Under the pieces are notes generated by a model. It did not search any database, was not told the origin of the DNA, and was given only the letters and a program-made list of their open reading frames with translations. DNA of 12,563 nucleotides from JBKBXU01 sp046313675 (lineage in GTDB: Bacteria; Bacteroidota; Bacteroidia; Cytophagales; Cytophagaceae), in assembly GCA_046313675.1 (NCBI GenBank), contig JBKBXU010000122.1, forward strand, positions 1-12,563. Direction: 5' to 3'. This document shows, piece by piece, positions 1 through 7,048 of the stretch. Numbering within the stretch: the stretch's first letter is position 1; the number at the start of each line of letters is the position of its first letter. The translations under genes were made by a program, and so were the position numbers.

Positions 1-24
1 CGGAGTGGTTTTTTTATTTATTTT

Positions 25-37
25 TTTATCGGATAAA
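25..37. promoter_or_regulatory. 13-bp palindrome TTTATC-G-GATAAA upstream of first kinase
   Basis: The sequence TTTATCGGATAAA is a perfect inverted repeat around a central G and sits inside a 15-base string (23-37) that recurs identically at 6897-6911 before floA. Here it ends 105 bases before the ATG of the first histidine kinase, and at floA the gap is 106 bases. A dimeric regulator site is a reasonable inference. The flanks are T/A runs, so part of the identity is composition. The regulator is unknown. Confidence 0.35.
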
Positions 38-142
38 CATTGATTTGTTCTTTGTGAACAATGCCTTCAAAAATCAGTTTATTTCCCATATTGCCTTAAC
101 TACCGCTCAGGTAAGCCCAGGCTCGTGATTTTTACCTTAGAA

Positions 143-3100
143 ATGTCAAATAATATAAGCTCTTTTAATAACGTGAGCAGAGAAAACATAGGTGGTTTTC
201 TGATCCATGGTGGTGAAATGGGAAAGCTCATAGCATCCTATAACTGGACTTCAACTCCTGTCGGGCCAATTGAGAGCTGGCCTCAAAACTTAACTACAAC
301 CATAAGTATCATTGTAAACTCAAAGTTTCCAATGTTTCTGTTTTGGGGTGAGGAGCATTTATGTTTCTATAACGATGCTTTTCGTAAAGTGTTAGGATCA
401 GACGGTAAGCATCCTATGGCTCTGGGCAAGCCTGGAAAAGAAGTATGGCCTGAGATCTGGCATGTCATCGAACCGATGATTGAGCAGGTGTTGGAAAGCG
501 GAGAGGCTACCTGGAGTGAAGATCAATTGATCCCAATTTATAGAAATGGTAAGCTTGATGAGGTTTACTGGACTTTTAGCTATAGCTTGGTTACCAGTGA
601 ATCAGGAGAAGCCGCCGGGGTGTTTGTGACATGTATGGAGACTGTGGAAAAGGTCTTTAATCTTAAAAAGCTTGCAGAAAAGCAAAAAAGCTTAGAGCTT
701 GCCATGAAGATCGGAAATTTAGGAAGCTTCAGAGTAGATGTTTCCTCTAATACCGCCACTTATTCTCAGGCTATTATGGATTGGTTTGGATTTAGAGAGC
801 AGGGAAGGCCAATATCTGAAATTTTTTCAAAAATCCATCCCGAAGATAAGCTGTTGGTGGAAGAGATCATTAGCAATACCTTAAAAGACGGTTCAGATGG
901 TAAACATGATATAACCTATAGGGTTGTTAACCATGCTGATGGAAAGCTGCAATACCTTCATTCCATTGGGCAAGTGATCAGTGTAGAAGATAAACCCGTG
1001 GCTATTTTGGGTATAATACAGGATGTAACAGGGCAGGTACAAGCCAGAAATGCATTGGAAGAGAAAGAAAAGACTTTCCGAAACCTTGTGATGCAAACTC
1101 CGGTGGCCATTGCTGTTTATCGGGGAGAAAACTTTAAAGCTGAAATAGCAAACGACGCTTACCTTACGTTAAGTGGGAAAAAATCAGAAGAACTAATTGG
1201 CAAGCCTCTTTTTGAATTATTTCCTGATGCAAAAGAACGAATTAGTCCCCTCATTCAGGAATTGATCCTATCAGGAAAAGTTTCGCTTCCAAATGAGTTT
1301 GAAACTGTTTTGAACAGGAATGGGAGAGAAGAAGTATGTTATTTTAATTCAGTTTGGGAAGCGTTAAAAGACAATGAGGGATCTGTAAATGGATTTATAG
1401 TTGTAGCACATGAGGTTACAGAGCAGGTTCTTGCCCGTAAAAAAGTTGAGAAGAGTGAATCTCAGTTCAGATCCCTTATTGCTGCTGCTCCTGTTGCCAT
1501 TGGGCTTTTTGTAGGCCGTGATTTAGTCATAGAGCACCCTAATCAGACATTTTTTGACATTGTGGGTAAGGGTAATGATATTGCCGGGAAGCCACTCAGG
1601 GAGGTTATGCCTGAATTAATTACTGAAGATCAGCCTTTTCTTAAGATACTGGATGATGTTTACACATCCGGCAAAATGTATCAAACCTTTGGCACTATGG
1701 TAAAGATTGTGAGAAACGGCATCATGACTCACAATTACTATGATATTACCTATACACCACTTTTTGACTCTGAAGGAAAAGTTTATGCCATACTGGATAT
1801 TGCAATAGATGTAACAGAGCAGGTTCTTGTTCGGAAACGAATACACGAAAATGAAGAACAATTACGTATTGCCGTAGAAGGTGGCGAGTTAGGCACCTAT
1901 GACCATAATCTGGTAACAGGAGAATATAGTTGGTCATCCAAAGCAAAAGAATTATTCGGACTATCTTCCGAAGAGACAGTAGACGAGGATTTTTTTATAA
2001 AGTGTATTCATTCGGATGATTACAGGTTTGTAAAAGAAAGCCTTCAAAAGGCAATAAAATCCGTAAACAATGGCTTTTATGAGAATGAGTATCGTACCAT
2101 TGGACTTCAGGACAGAAAATTAAGATGGGTAAGATCCAAAGGAAAAGTTAGTTTTAATGAAGAAGGCAAGGCTGTTCGGTTTACCGGAATTTTGCAGGAA
2201 ACCACGAGCCGTAAATTAGCTGAGGAAGCTTTAAAGGTAAGTAATGAGCGTTTTCAGGGTGCAGTAGCTGCGATCGAAGGGGTATTATGGACAAATAATG
2301 CTGAGGGAAAGATGGAAGGAGTCCAACCGGGTTGGGCAGAGCTAACCGGTCAGAAATATGATGAATATCAAGGGTACGGCTGGTCCAGTGCCATACATCC
2401 TGATGATGCCCAGGCTACTATAAATGCTTGGGAAGAAGCTGTAAAATTCAGTAAAACATTCCTTTTTGAGCATCGTGTACGTTTGAGAGATGGGACATAC
2501 GGGCATTTCTCCATACGTGCCATTCCCTTGTTAAATCCAGACCATTCCATACGGGAATGGGTAGGAGTGCATACCAATATTACGGAAAAAAAACTGTCTG
2601 ACCTCGCACTTAAAGAAAGTGAACTGCGATTCCGAACCCTGGCGGATCAATCGCCCATGTTTGTTTTTCTGGTAGAGCCCAATGAAGAGGCGACCATGAG
2701 TTATTTTAACAAGAATTGGCTGGACTACACCGGACAAACTTTTGAAGAAGCTCTTGGCCGTAGCTGGGATGGCATTGTTCATCCGGATGATGTTTCGAGT
2801 ATTCTACAAATTTATACTTCTGCATTTCTTAACAGAGAGCCTTATACTTTACCTGCCATTCGAGTAAGAAAACATGATGGAGAATATCGCTGGCATCTTT
2901 TTAAAGGAAACCCACGTTATTTGACCAATGGAGAATTTATTGGGTATGTGGGTGTAGGTATTGATATACATGAACAAAAACTTGCTTTAGAGCAACTTGA
3001 GTTGAATAATGAACAACTCAAACGTATTAATAACGACCTTGATAATTTTATTTATACAGCATCGCATGATCTTAAAGCCCCAATGTCAAACATTGAGGGA

Positions 3101-3715
3101 TTGTTACATGCGCTTCGTTCTACCTTACAAGAAAGTACAGATACACTTAAAGGAGAGACATCGGAACTTTTAGATCTAATGGATCACTCAGTCAACAGGT
3201 TTAAGTCGACCATTTTAGATCTGACAGATATAACAAAAGCGCAGAAAGAGGAAGATGAGGATGTCTTGAAAGTCAGTCTAACGGATATACTGGAAGATGT
3301 AAAGGAAAGTATCGCTGATAGCATTTTAAAATCCAAGGCTATTTTAAAAACTGACTTTTCCAGGATTGATCATATAAGGTTTTCAAAAAAGAACTTGAAG
3401 AGCATAGTCTATAATTTATTAAGTAATGCCATAAAATACAGGGATGAAAACAGGGTTTCTGAGATACTTATTAAAACTGAGGTAGAAGGTAATTACATCA
3501 TCTTATCTGTTCAGGACAATGGTCTGGGGATAAGTGAGGCAAATCAGAAAAAGATATTCTCCATGTTCAAGAGATTTCATGATCATGTAGAGGGTACAGG
3601 TATAGGTTTGTACATCGTAAAACGGATTATTGATAATGCCGGAGGAAGGATAGAGGTGCAGAGCAAAGAGGGGGAAGGTTCTATTTTTAAATTATGTTTT
3701 AAAAACTCAGGATAA
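143..3715 (+). CDS. Soluble multi-PAS sensor histidine kinase (seven PAS-type modules)
   Basis: Predicted cytoplasmic two-component sensor kinase; no transmembrane segment or signal peptide is visible. Numbered from the ATG at 143 (1190 aa), it has an N-terminal PAS-like module (about 10-165, with GGEMG and TPVGPIESWPQ typical of Bacteroidota kinases), then six PAS/PAC modules at about 180-300, 312-427, 437-558, 568-688, 696-815 and 820-944. Several end in the PAC signature D-V-T-x-Q or D-I-H-E-Q-K. The dimerisation domain carries the H-box ASHDLKAP with phospho-acceptor H975. The ATPase domain has N-box N1091/N1095 (NLLSNAIKY), G1 box D1125-NGLG and G2 box GTGIG from 1151, so all catalytic motifs are intact. 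A GTG at 125 would add six residues; the ATG is preferred. There is no receiver domain, so its partner regulator lies elsewhere. The next kinase gene follows closely and is probably co-transcribed. Ligands of the PAS modules cannot be read from sequence. Confidence 0.93.
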   Translation: MSNNISSFNNVSRENIGGFLIHGGEMGKLIASYNWTSTPVGPIESWPQNLTTTISIIVNSKFPMFLFWGEEHLCFYNDAFRKVLGSDGKHPMALGKPGKEVWPEIWHVIEPMIEQVLESGEATWSEDQLIPIYRNGKLDEVYWTFSYSLVTSESGEAAGVFVTCMETVEKVFNLKKLAEKQKSLELAMKIGNLGSFRVDVSSNTATYSQAIMDWFGFREQGRPISEIFSKIHPEDKLLVEEIISNTLKDGSDGKHDITYRVVNHADGKLQYLHSIGQVISVEDKPVAILGIIQDVTGQVQARNALEEKEKTFRNLVMQTPVAIAVYRGENFKAEIANDAYLTLSGKKSEELIGKPLFELFPDAKERISPLIQELILSGKVSLPNEFETVLNRNGREEVCYFNSVWEALKDNEGSVNGFIVVAHEVTEQVLARKKVEKSESQFRSLIAAAPVAIGLFVGRDLVIEHPNQTFFDIVGKGNDIAGKPLREVMPELITEDQPFLKILDDVYTSGKMYQTFGTMVKIVRNGIMTHNYYDITYTPLFDSEGKVYAILDIAIDVTEQVLVRKRIHENEEQLRIAVEGGELGTYDHNLVTGEYSWSSKAKELFGLSSEETVDEDFFIKCIHSDDYRFVKESLQKAIKSVNNGFYENEYRTIGLQDRKLRWVRSKGKVSFNEEGKAVRFTGILQETTSRKLAEEALKVSNERFQGAVAAIEGVLWTNNAEGKMEGVQPGWAELTGQKYDEYQGYGWSSAIHPDDAQATINAWEEAVKFSKTFLFEHRVRLRDGTYGHFSIRAIPLLNPDHSIREWVGVHTNITEKKLSDLALKESELRFRTLADQSPMFVFLVEPNEEATMSYFNKNWLDYTGQTFEEALGRSWDGIVHPDDVSSILQIYTSAFLNREPYTLPAIRVRKHDGEYRWHLFKGNPRYLTNGEFIGYVGVGIDIHEQKLALEQLELNNEQLKRINNDLDNFIYTASHDLKAPMSNIEGLLHALRSTLQESTDTLKGETSELLDLMDHSVNRFKSTILDLTDITKAQKEEDEDVLKVSLTDILEDVKESIADSILKSKAILKTDFSRIDHIRFSKKNLKSIVYNLLSNAIKYRDENRVSEILIKTEVEGNYIILSVQDNGLGISEANQKKIFSMFKRFHDHVEGTGIGLYIVKRIIDNAGGRIEVQSKEGEGSIFKLCFKNSG

Positions 3716-3767
3716 TTTATTAGATTTTGTTGAGCATTTTTTGTCAAATATTAACATTTTAAATTTC

Positions 3768-3777
3768 TATCGGTTAA
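3768..3777. promoter_or_regulatory. Degenerate copy of the TATCGG element before second kinase
   Basis: TATCGGTTAA, preceded by AATTTC, resembles TATCGGATAA at 27-36 and 6901-6910, the latter preceded by AATTTT. One half-site is altered (GTTAA instead of GATAA), so the inverted repeat is imperfect. It lies 8 bases before the preferred ATG of the second kinase, within the short intergenic stretch. If the alternative TTG start at 3741 is used it would be coding instead. Weak support. Confidence 0.2.
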
Positions 3778-3785
3778 AGCTTTTG

Positions 3786-5885
3786 ATGAACTTGTTTTTA
3801 AAAGCGGGCAAGGTAGATATCCTGCCCTACATTACTTTATGCATTATATTTTTACTTTCCTTGTTGGGTTTCTGGCGTTTGAAAATAATCGAAGAAAACC
3901 GCCAGCATGCTTTTTTTTTAGATCGGGTCGAAAGAGCCCAAAGGGCTATTCATACTCGCCTTAATGATTATAATCAAATCTTATTGGGAGTTAAAGCCTT
4001 TTTTGAGGAATCAGATACAGTTACAAGAGAGGAATGGAGACTATATTACGAAAAGATAAAAGTTGATGAAAATTACCCCGGCATCCAGGGCATCGGCTAT
4101 TCAATGTTTATTTCCCCTGGAAACCTTGAACAACATATTCGGCAAATAAGAGCTCAGGGATTTCCTGAGTATACCGTTAAGCCACATGGGGAACGAGCGG
4201 TTTATACTTCCATTGTTTACCTGGAACCATTTACTGGAGGCAATTTAAGGGCTTTTGGATTCGACATGTTCAGTGAGCCGGTACGGAGAAAAGCTATGGT
4301 AATTGCCAGAGATAGTGGGAAGTCAACCTTGTCCGGCAAGGTAAAACTGGTTCAGGAGACTGGTGATGACATTCAACCGGGATTTCTGCTTTACACCCCT
4401 GTATATACAAGTGGTGAAAACCCTACAACGGTGGAAGACCGTAGAAGGCTGATCAGAGGATACGTCTATAGCCCTTTTCGTTCCTACGATCTTTTTAATG
4501 CAATTTTCAATTATCGTTTCCCGGAAATTAGAATTGAGATTTTTGACGGAGATACCCTTGATCGTGAATTTCAGCTTTACAACAAACCGCCTAATTATAG
4601 TTTTTTGGATAATCATGCTTTAGATAAACATAGCAGTGTACTTCCTTTTAAAAAATATGGGCACTCCTGGACCATACGGTATACCTTGGAGGAATCTGTT
4701 TCTGAAGCAGGTTTAGACCTCCCTTATATAATTTTATTGGGAGGTGGAGTTTTTGGCCTGCTTGTATTTACACTTATGATTTTCCAAGGGAGAATTCAAA
4801 CAGCAAAAAAGACAGCTGAAAAACTTACTAAGGCCAAACAGTTTATTATTGAATCAATGCCTGAAAAGGTAAGCTTGATGGATAAATTCGGAAATGTAAC
4901 CTATATAAACAGGAATTGGGAAGTGTATACCGGGTTGTCCCTGATAGATTTCAGAAGTAATTGGAGAGCACTTATTCACCCGGATGACCGGGAATATACT
5001 GAAGGAATAATGAAGGAAGCCTTTGATTCCGGGAAAAACTTTGCTATTGAGCATAGGATAAGAAAGTATGAAGGAAGCTATCGATGGCATCTTGTTTTAG
5101 GTACTGCACAGAAAGATTTTAAAGGAAAAATTATCTCCTGGCTAGAAACATGTACCGATATTCATGAACAAAAATCCCAGGTTGAAGAGCTCAAAAGAAT
5201 TAATTCTGATCTTGATAATTTTGTATATACTGCTTCCCATGACCTAAAAGCCCCGATCTCCAACATGGAAGGCTTATTGCAAACAATCTATGAAGAAACG
5301 GAAAATCAATGCAGCGGTGAGGTAAATGATTTGTTTGGCATGATCAGTGTCTCTATCAAAAGGCTTAAGAATACCATAAACGATTTGACTGAAATATCCA
5401 GAATTCAGCGTAATTATGAGAATGAAGCTGAGGATATTGAATTAAGTATTCTTCTCGAAGAGTTCAAACAGGATCATAAAAGTTTAATAGAAAAACACAA
5501 TGCCAAAATAACATCTGATTTTTCAGTACCTCTTGTTTCTTTCTCCAAACGAAACCTAAGAAGCATTATCAATAATTTGTTAAGTAACGCTATAAAATAC
5601 AGTAGTCCTGACAGAACACCGGATGTTCATGTTAGTACTAAAAATGATGGAAAATATGTATTGATTATAGTTTCTGATAATGGCCTTGGGCTTAGCCCTT
5701 CTCAAAAAGCCAGGATTTTTGATATGTTTAAACGTTTACATTCTCATGTAGAAGGTTCCGGGGTTGGCCTTTATATAGTCAAAAGAATAGTTGATAATGT
5801 GGGAGGGAAGATAGAGGTGGAAAGCCAGGAAGGAAAGGGTACGGTTTTTAAGATTTATCTTCCTTTAAGACTTGCCAAACATTAA
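3786..5885 (+). CDS. Membrane CHASE-PAS sensor histidine kinase
   Basis: Inner-membrane sensor kinase with a periplasmic ligand-binding loop. From the ATG at 3786 (699 aa): TM1 about 12-30; a CHASE domain about 50-255, recognised by PGIQGIGYS and FGFDMFSEPVRRKAM; TM2 about 313-336; one PAS/PAC domain about 350-462 ending in TDIHEQK; and a HisKA domain with ASHDLKAP, H485. The HATPase has N597/N601, D631-NGLG and GSGVG from 657. All catalytic boxes are present and there is no receiver domain. CHASE domains are known extracellular sensors, of cytokinin-like adenine derivatives in plants; bacterial ligands are mostly unknown. An in-frame TTG at 3741 would add 15 residues but lies in AT-rich sequence, so the ATG directly before the basic/TM1 segment was chosen. 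The core from the PAS end onward is paralogous to the first kinase. The gap of 70 bp suggests one operon. The stop is 10 bp from the stop of the convergent floA. Confidence 0.92.
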   Translation: MNLFLKAGKVDILPYITLCIIFLLSLLGFWRLKIIEENRQHAFFLDRVERAQRAIHTRLNDYNQILLGVKAFFEESDTVTREEWRLYYEKIKVDENYPGIQGIGYSMFISPGNLEQHIRQIRAQGFPEYTVKPHGERAVYTSIVYLEPFTGGNLRAFGFDMFSEPVRRKAMVIARDSGKSTLSGKVKLVQETGDDIQPGFLLYTPVYTSGENPTTVEDRRRLIRGYVYSPFRSYDLFNAIFNYRFPEIRIEIFDGDTLDREFQLYNKPPNYSFLDNHALDKHSSVLPFKKYGHSWTIRYTLEESVSEAGLDLPYIILLGGGVFGLLVFTLMIFQGRIQTAKKTAEKLTKAKQFIIESMPEKVSLMDKFGNVTYINRNWEVYTGLSLIDFRSNWRALIHPDDREYTEGIMKEAFDSGKNFAIEHRIRKYEGSYRWHLVLGTAQKDFKGKIISWLETCTDIHEQKSQVEELKRINSDLDNFVYTASHDLKAPISNMEGLLQTIYEETENQCSGEVNDLFGMISVSIKRLKNTINDLTEISRIQRNYENEAEDIELSILLEEFKQDHKSLIEKHNAKITSDFSVPLVSFSKRNLRSIINNLLSNAIKYSSPDRTPDVHVSTKNDGKYVLIIVSDNGLGLSPSQKARIFDMFKRLHSHVEGSGVGLYIVKRIVDNVGGKIEVESQEGKGTVFKIYLPLRLAKH

Positions 5886-5895
5886 TTTGTAAATA

Positions 5896-6792
5896 TTACC
5901 CTCCATATAAGTTTCCAGTCCTGAAAGCACCGGCCATAGCTCCGGGGATTTCTGCCTCAGCCAGAATAACCTTTGCCTGCGCCTCCTGTGCCCGTGCGGT
6001 CATTTCCTGTTCTACTGCTACAGCCATTGCACGTCTTTGCTCAGCCTTTGCCTTAGCTATCTTAAGGTCAGCGCCTGCCTGATCTATCTGAAGAATAGCC
6101 CCAATATTTTTCCCAATGTTTATATCGGCAATATCTATAGATAAAATGGTATAAGCTGTGCCTGAATCTAAAGCATTGTCCAAAACAGCCTTGGAAATGG
6201 CATCCGGTTGCTCAAGTACTTTCTGGTATCCTGAGGCCTGGCCAATGGTAGATATTATTCCCTGACTGACCCTGGCCTTTATTGTTTCCTCGCCGGCTCC
6301 ACCAACCAATTGTTGTATATTCGTTCTTACTGTTACCCTGGCTTCTGCAATGAGCTGAATACCTTCTATGGATACACCGGTAATTGCCGGAACGACAATT
6401 ACATAGGGTGTTACTGACAGTTGTACTGCCTTCAGCACATCCCTGCCAGCCAAATCTATGGCAGTGGCTTGTTTGAAGGTTAATGCCAGGTTGGCTTTAT
6501 CAGCAACAATAAGTGCTTTGACCACACTAATGAGATTCCCCTTAGCTAAATAATGGGTTTCAAGGTGATTGGTTGTAATATCTTTCAAACCAGCTTTAAT
6601 AGCTAAAATAAGGGACTTTACAATAATTCCGGGAGGTACCTTACGGATACGCATGAAGATAAGGTTTACCAGATTGACCCTGACCCCGGAAAATTGAGCC
6701 ATTATCCATAAGTCGAGAGGGATAAAGTAAAGCAATATAAAAAATGCTATTACTATTCCTACCACCCAGAAAATGATTATGCTGTAATCCAT
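5896..6792 (-). CDS. floA: Flotillin-like SPFH protein FloA (UPF0365 family)
   Basis: Membrane-associated scaffold of bacterial functional membrane microdomains. The N-terminus has a hydrophobic segment (about 4-26) that inserts in the membrane, followed by the FloA signature region with RIRKVPPGIIV (about 48-58). An SPFH/PHB domain (about 60-210) follows, with VVPAITGVSIEGIQL and VRTNIQQLVGGAGEETI. The Ala/Glu-rich flotillin coiled coil (about 225-285) ends in AEIPGAMAGAFRTGNL. The protein is 298 aa, whereas family members such as Bacillus FloA are about 330 aa. From memory those continue with a conserved tail after the GNL; here only YGG follows before the stop. No NfeD-type partner gene is beside it. 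It is convergent with the CHASE kinase and divergent from uppP. The ATG follows an A-rich stretch without a Shine-Dalgarno, normal for this phylum. Family assignment is firm; the cellular role here is inferred. Confidence 0.93.
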   Translation of the reverse strand: MDYSIIIFWVVGIVIAFFILLYFIPLDLWIMAQFSGVRVNLVNLIFMRIRKVPPGIIVKSLILAIKAGLKDITTNHLETHYLAKGNLISVVKALIVADKANLALTFKQATAIDLAGRDVLKAVQLSVTPYVIVVPAITGVSIEGIQLIAEARVTVRTNIQQLVGGAGEETIKARVSQGIISTIGQASGYQKVLEQPDAISKAVLDNALDSGTAYTILSIDIADINIGKNIGAILQIDQAGADLKIAKAKAEQRRAMAVAVEQEMTARAQEAQAKVILAEAEIPGAMAGAFRTGNLYGG

Positions 6793-6813
6793 ATATTTTG
6801 TTTCTTATAATCC

Positions 6814-6854
6814 GAAGGTAAGGGAAGTAATTGGTGAATTTTCATTTTACCTTC
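6814..6854. repeat. 8-bp inverted repeat in the floA leader
   Basis: GAAGGTAA (6814-6821) and TTACCTTC (6847-6854) are exact reverse complements separated by 25 bases. On the plus strand the right arm is followed by TTTTATTTTT, like a weak terminator. On the minus strand it would be a leader hairpin 22-62 bases before floA. The stem is short and the loop long, so chance is possible. Confidence 0.25.
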
Positions 6855-6879
6855 TTTTATTTTTCTGTTTGAAGGATAT

Positions 6880-6960
6880 ATGCTCATTTTATTTAATTTT
6901 TATCGGATAAAAATAATTTTAAGATTTTGGTTGTCTATCGGAATTAGTAAGGATGAATAA
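6880..6960 (+). other. Possible 26-codon leader ORF upstream of uppP
   Basis: An ATG at 6880 opens a 26-codon frame ending in TAA at 6958-6960. It encodes a hydrophobic/basic peptide starting MLILFNFYRIK and ending ISKDE. AAGGA lies 3 bases before the ATG, closer than an ideal ribosome site. It overlaps the TATCGG palindrome and ends 33 bases before a terminator-like hairpin. Length alone gives no support for translation; the interest is its position. It may be chance. Confidence 0.18.
6899..6911. promoter_or_regulatory. 13-bp palindrome TTTATC-G-GATAAA between floA and uppP
   Basis: This is an exact second copy of the palindrome at 25-37, with the identity extending over 15 bases (6897-6911). 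It lies 106 bases upstream of the floA start codon and 137 bases upstream of uppP, so it could act on either gene. It may be an operator for a dimeric regulator shared with the first histidine kinase. This is inference from repetition and symmetry only. Confidence 0.35.
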
Positions 6961-6993
6961 CAAAAATTACCCATTTCAAATGTTATTATAAAC

Positions 6994-7033
6994 AATTCCG
7001 GTCTTTTCTGAGATTTATAAGTAGACCGGAATT
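6994..7033 (+). terminator. Terminator-like hairpin in the uppP leader (possible attenuator)
   Basis: AATTCCGGTCT (6994-7004) and AGACCGGAATT (7023-7033) form a perfect 11-bp stem with an 18-base loop, followed by TTATTTATCTTTT. This is the form of an intrinsic terminator on the plus strand, yet no plus-strand gene of normal size ends before it. It finishes 15 bases before the uppP ATG. It therefore either terminates a short leader or small RNA, attenuates uppP, or shields its ribosome-binding region. Segment 6937-6945 can pair with 6994-7002 (nine pairs including one G-U), an alternative fold that would break the hairpin. Confidence 0.55.
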
Positions 7034-7048
7034 TTATTTATCTTTTGA

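Larger units (their letters stand above)
6793..7048. other. Divergent control region between floA and uppP
   Basis: This 256-bp AT-rich stretch separates the start codons of floA (minus) and uppP (plus) and must hold both promoters. No clean Bacteroidota promoter (TTG plus TAnnTTTG) was found by eye for either gene. It contains an 8-bp inverted repeat near floA, the TATCGG palindrome, a possible 26-codon ORF, a second TATCGG half-element at 6936-6942, and a strong hairpin beside uppP, each listed separately. Confidence 0.6.

Noticed and set aside
18..89. A 23-codon minus-strand ORF with an ATG at 89-87 in the left flank.
   Set aside because: It is bounded by a nearby in-frame stop upstream, overlaps T/A tracts and the palindrome, has no recognisable features, and is easily explained by chance.
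125..142. GTG start six codons upstream of the preferred ATG of the first kinase.
   Set aside because: There is no ribosome site or homology reason to prefer it. The ATG at 143 keeps the complete N-terminal PAS module.
3741..3785. TTG start giving 15 more residues on the CHASE kinase.
   Set aside because: TTG is a rare start and the added residues come from AT-rich intergenic-like sequence. The ATG at 3786 gives a normal short cytoplasmic N-terminus before TM1. It cannot be fully excluded.
4323..4616. A 97-codon minus-strand open frame inside the CHASE domain region.
   Set aside because: It is antisense to well-conserved CHASE coding sequence, and its product looks like a shadow translation.
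6994..7033. The hairpin before uppP read as the terminator of the kinase operon.
   Set aside because: The kinase operon ends at 5885, more than a kilobase away with floA antisense in between, so an ordinary terminator role for it is unlikely.
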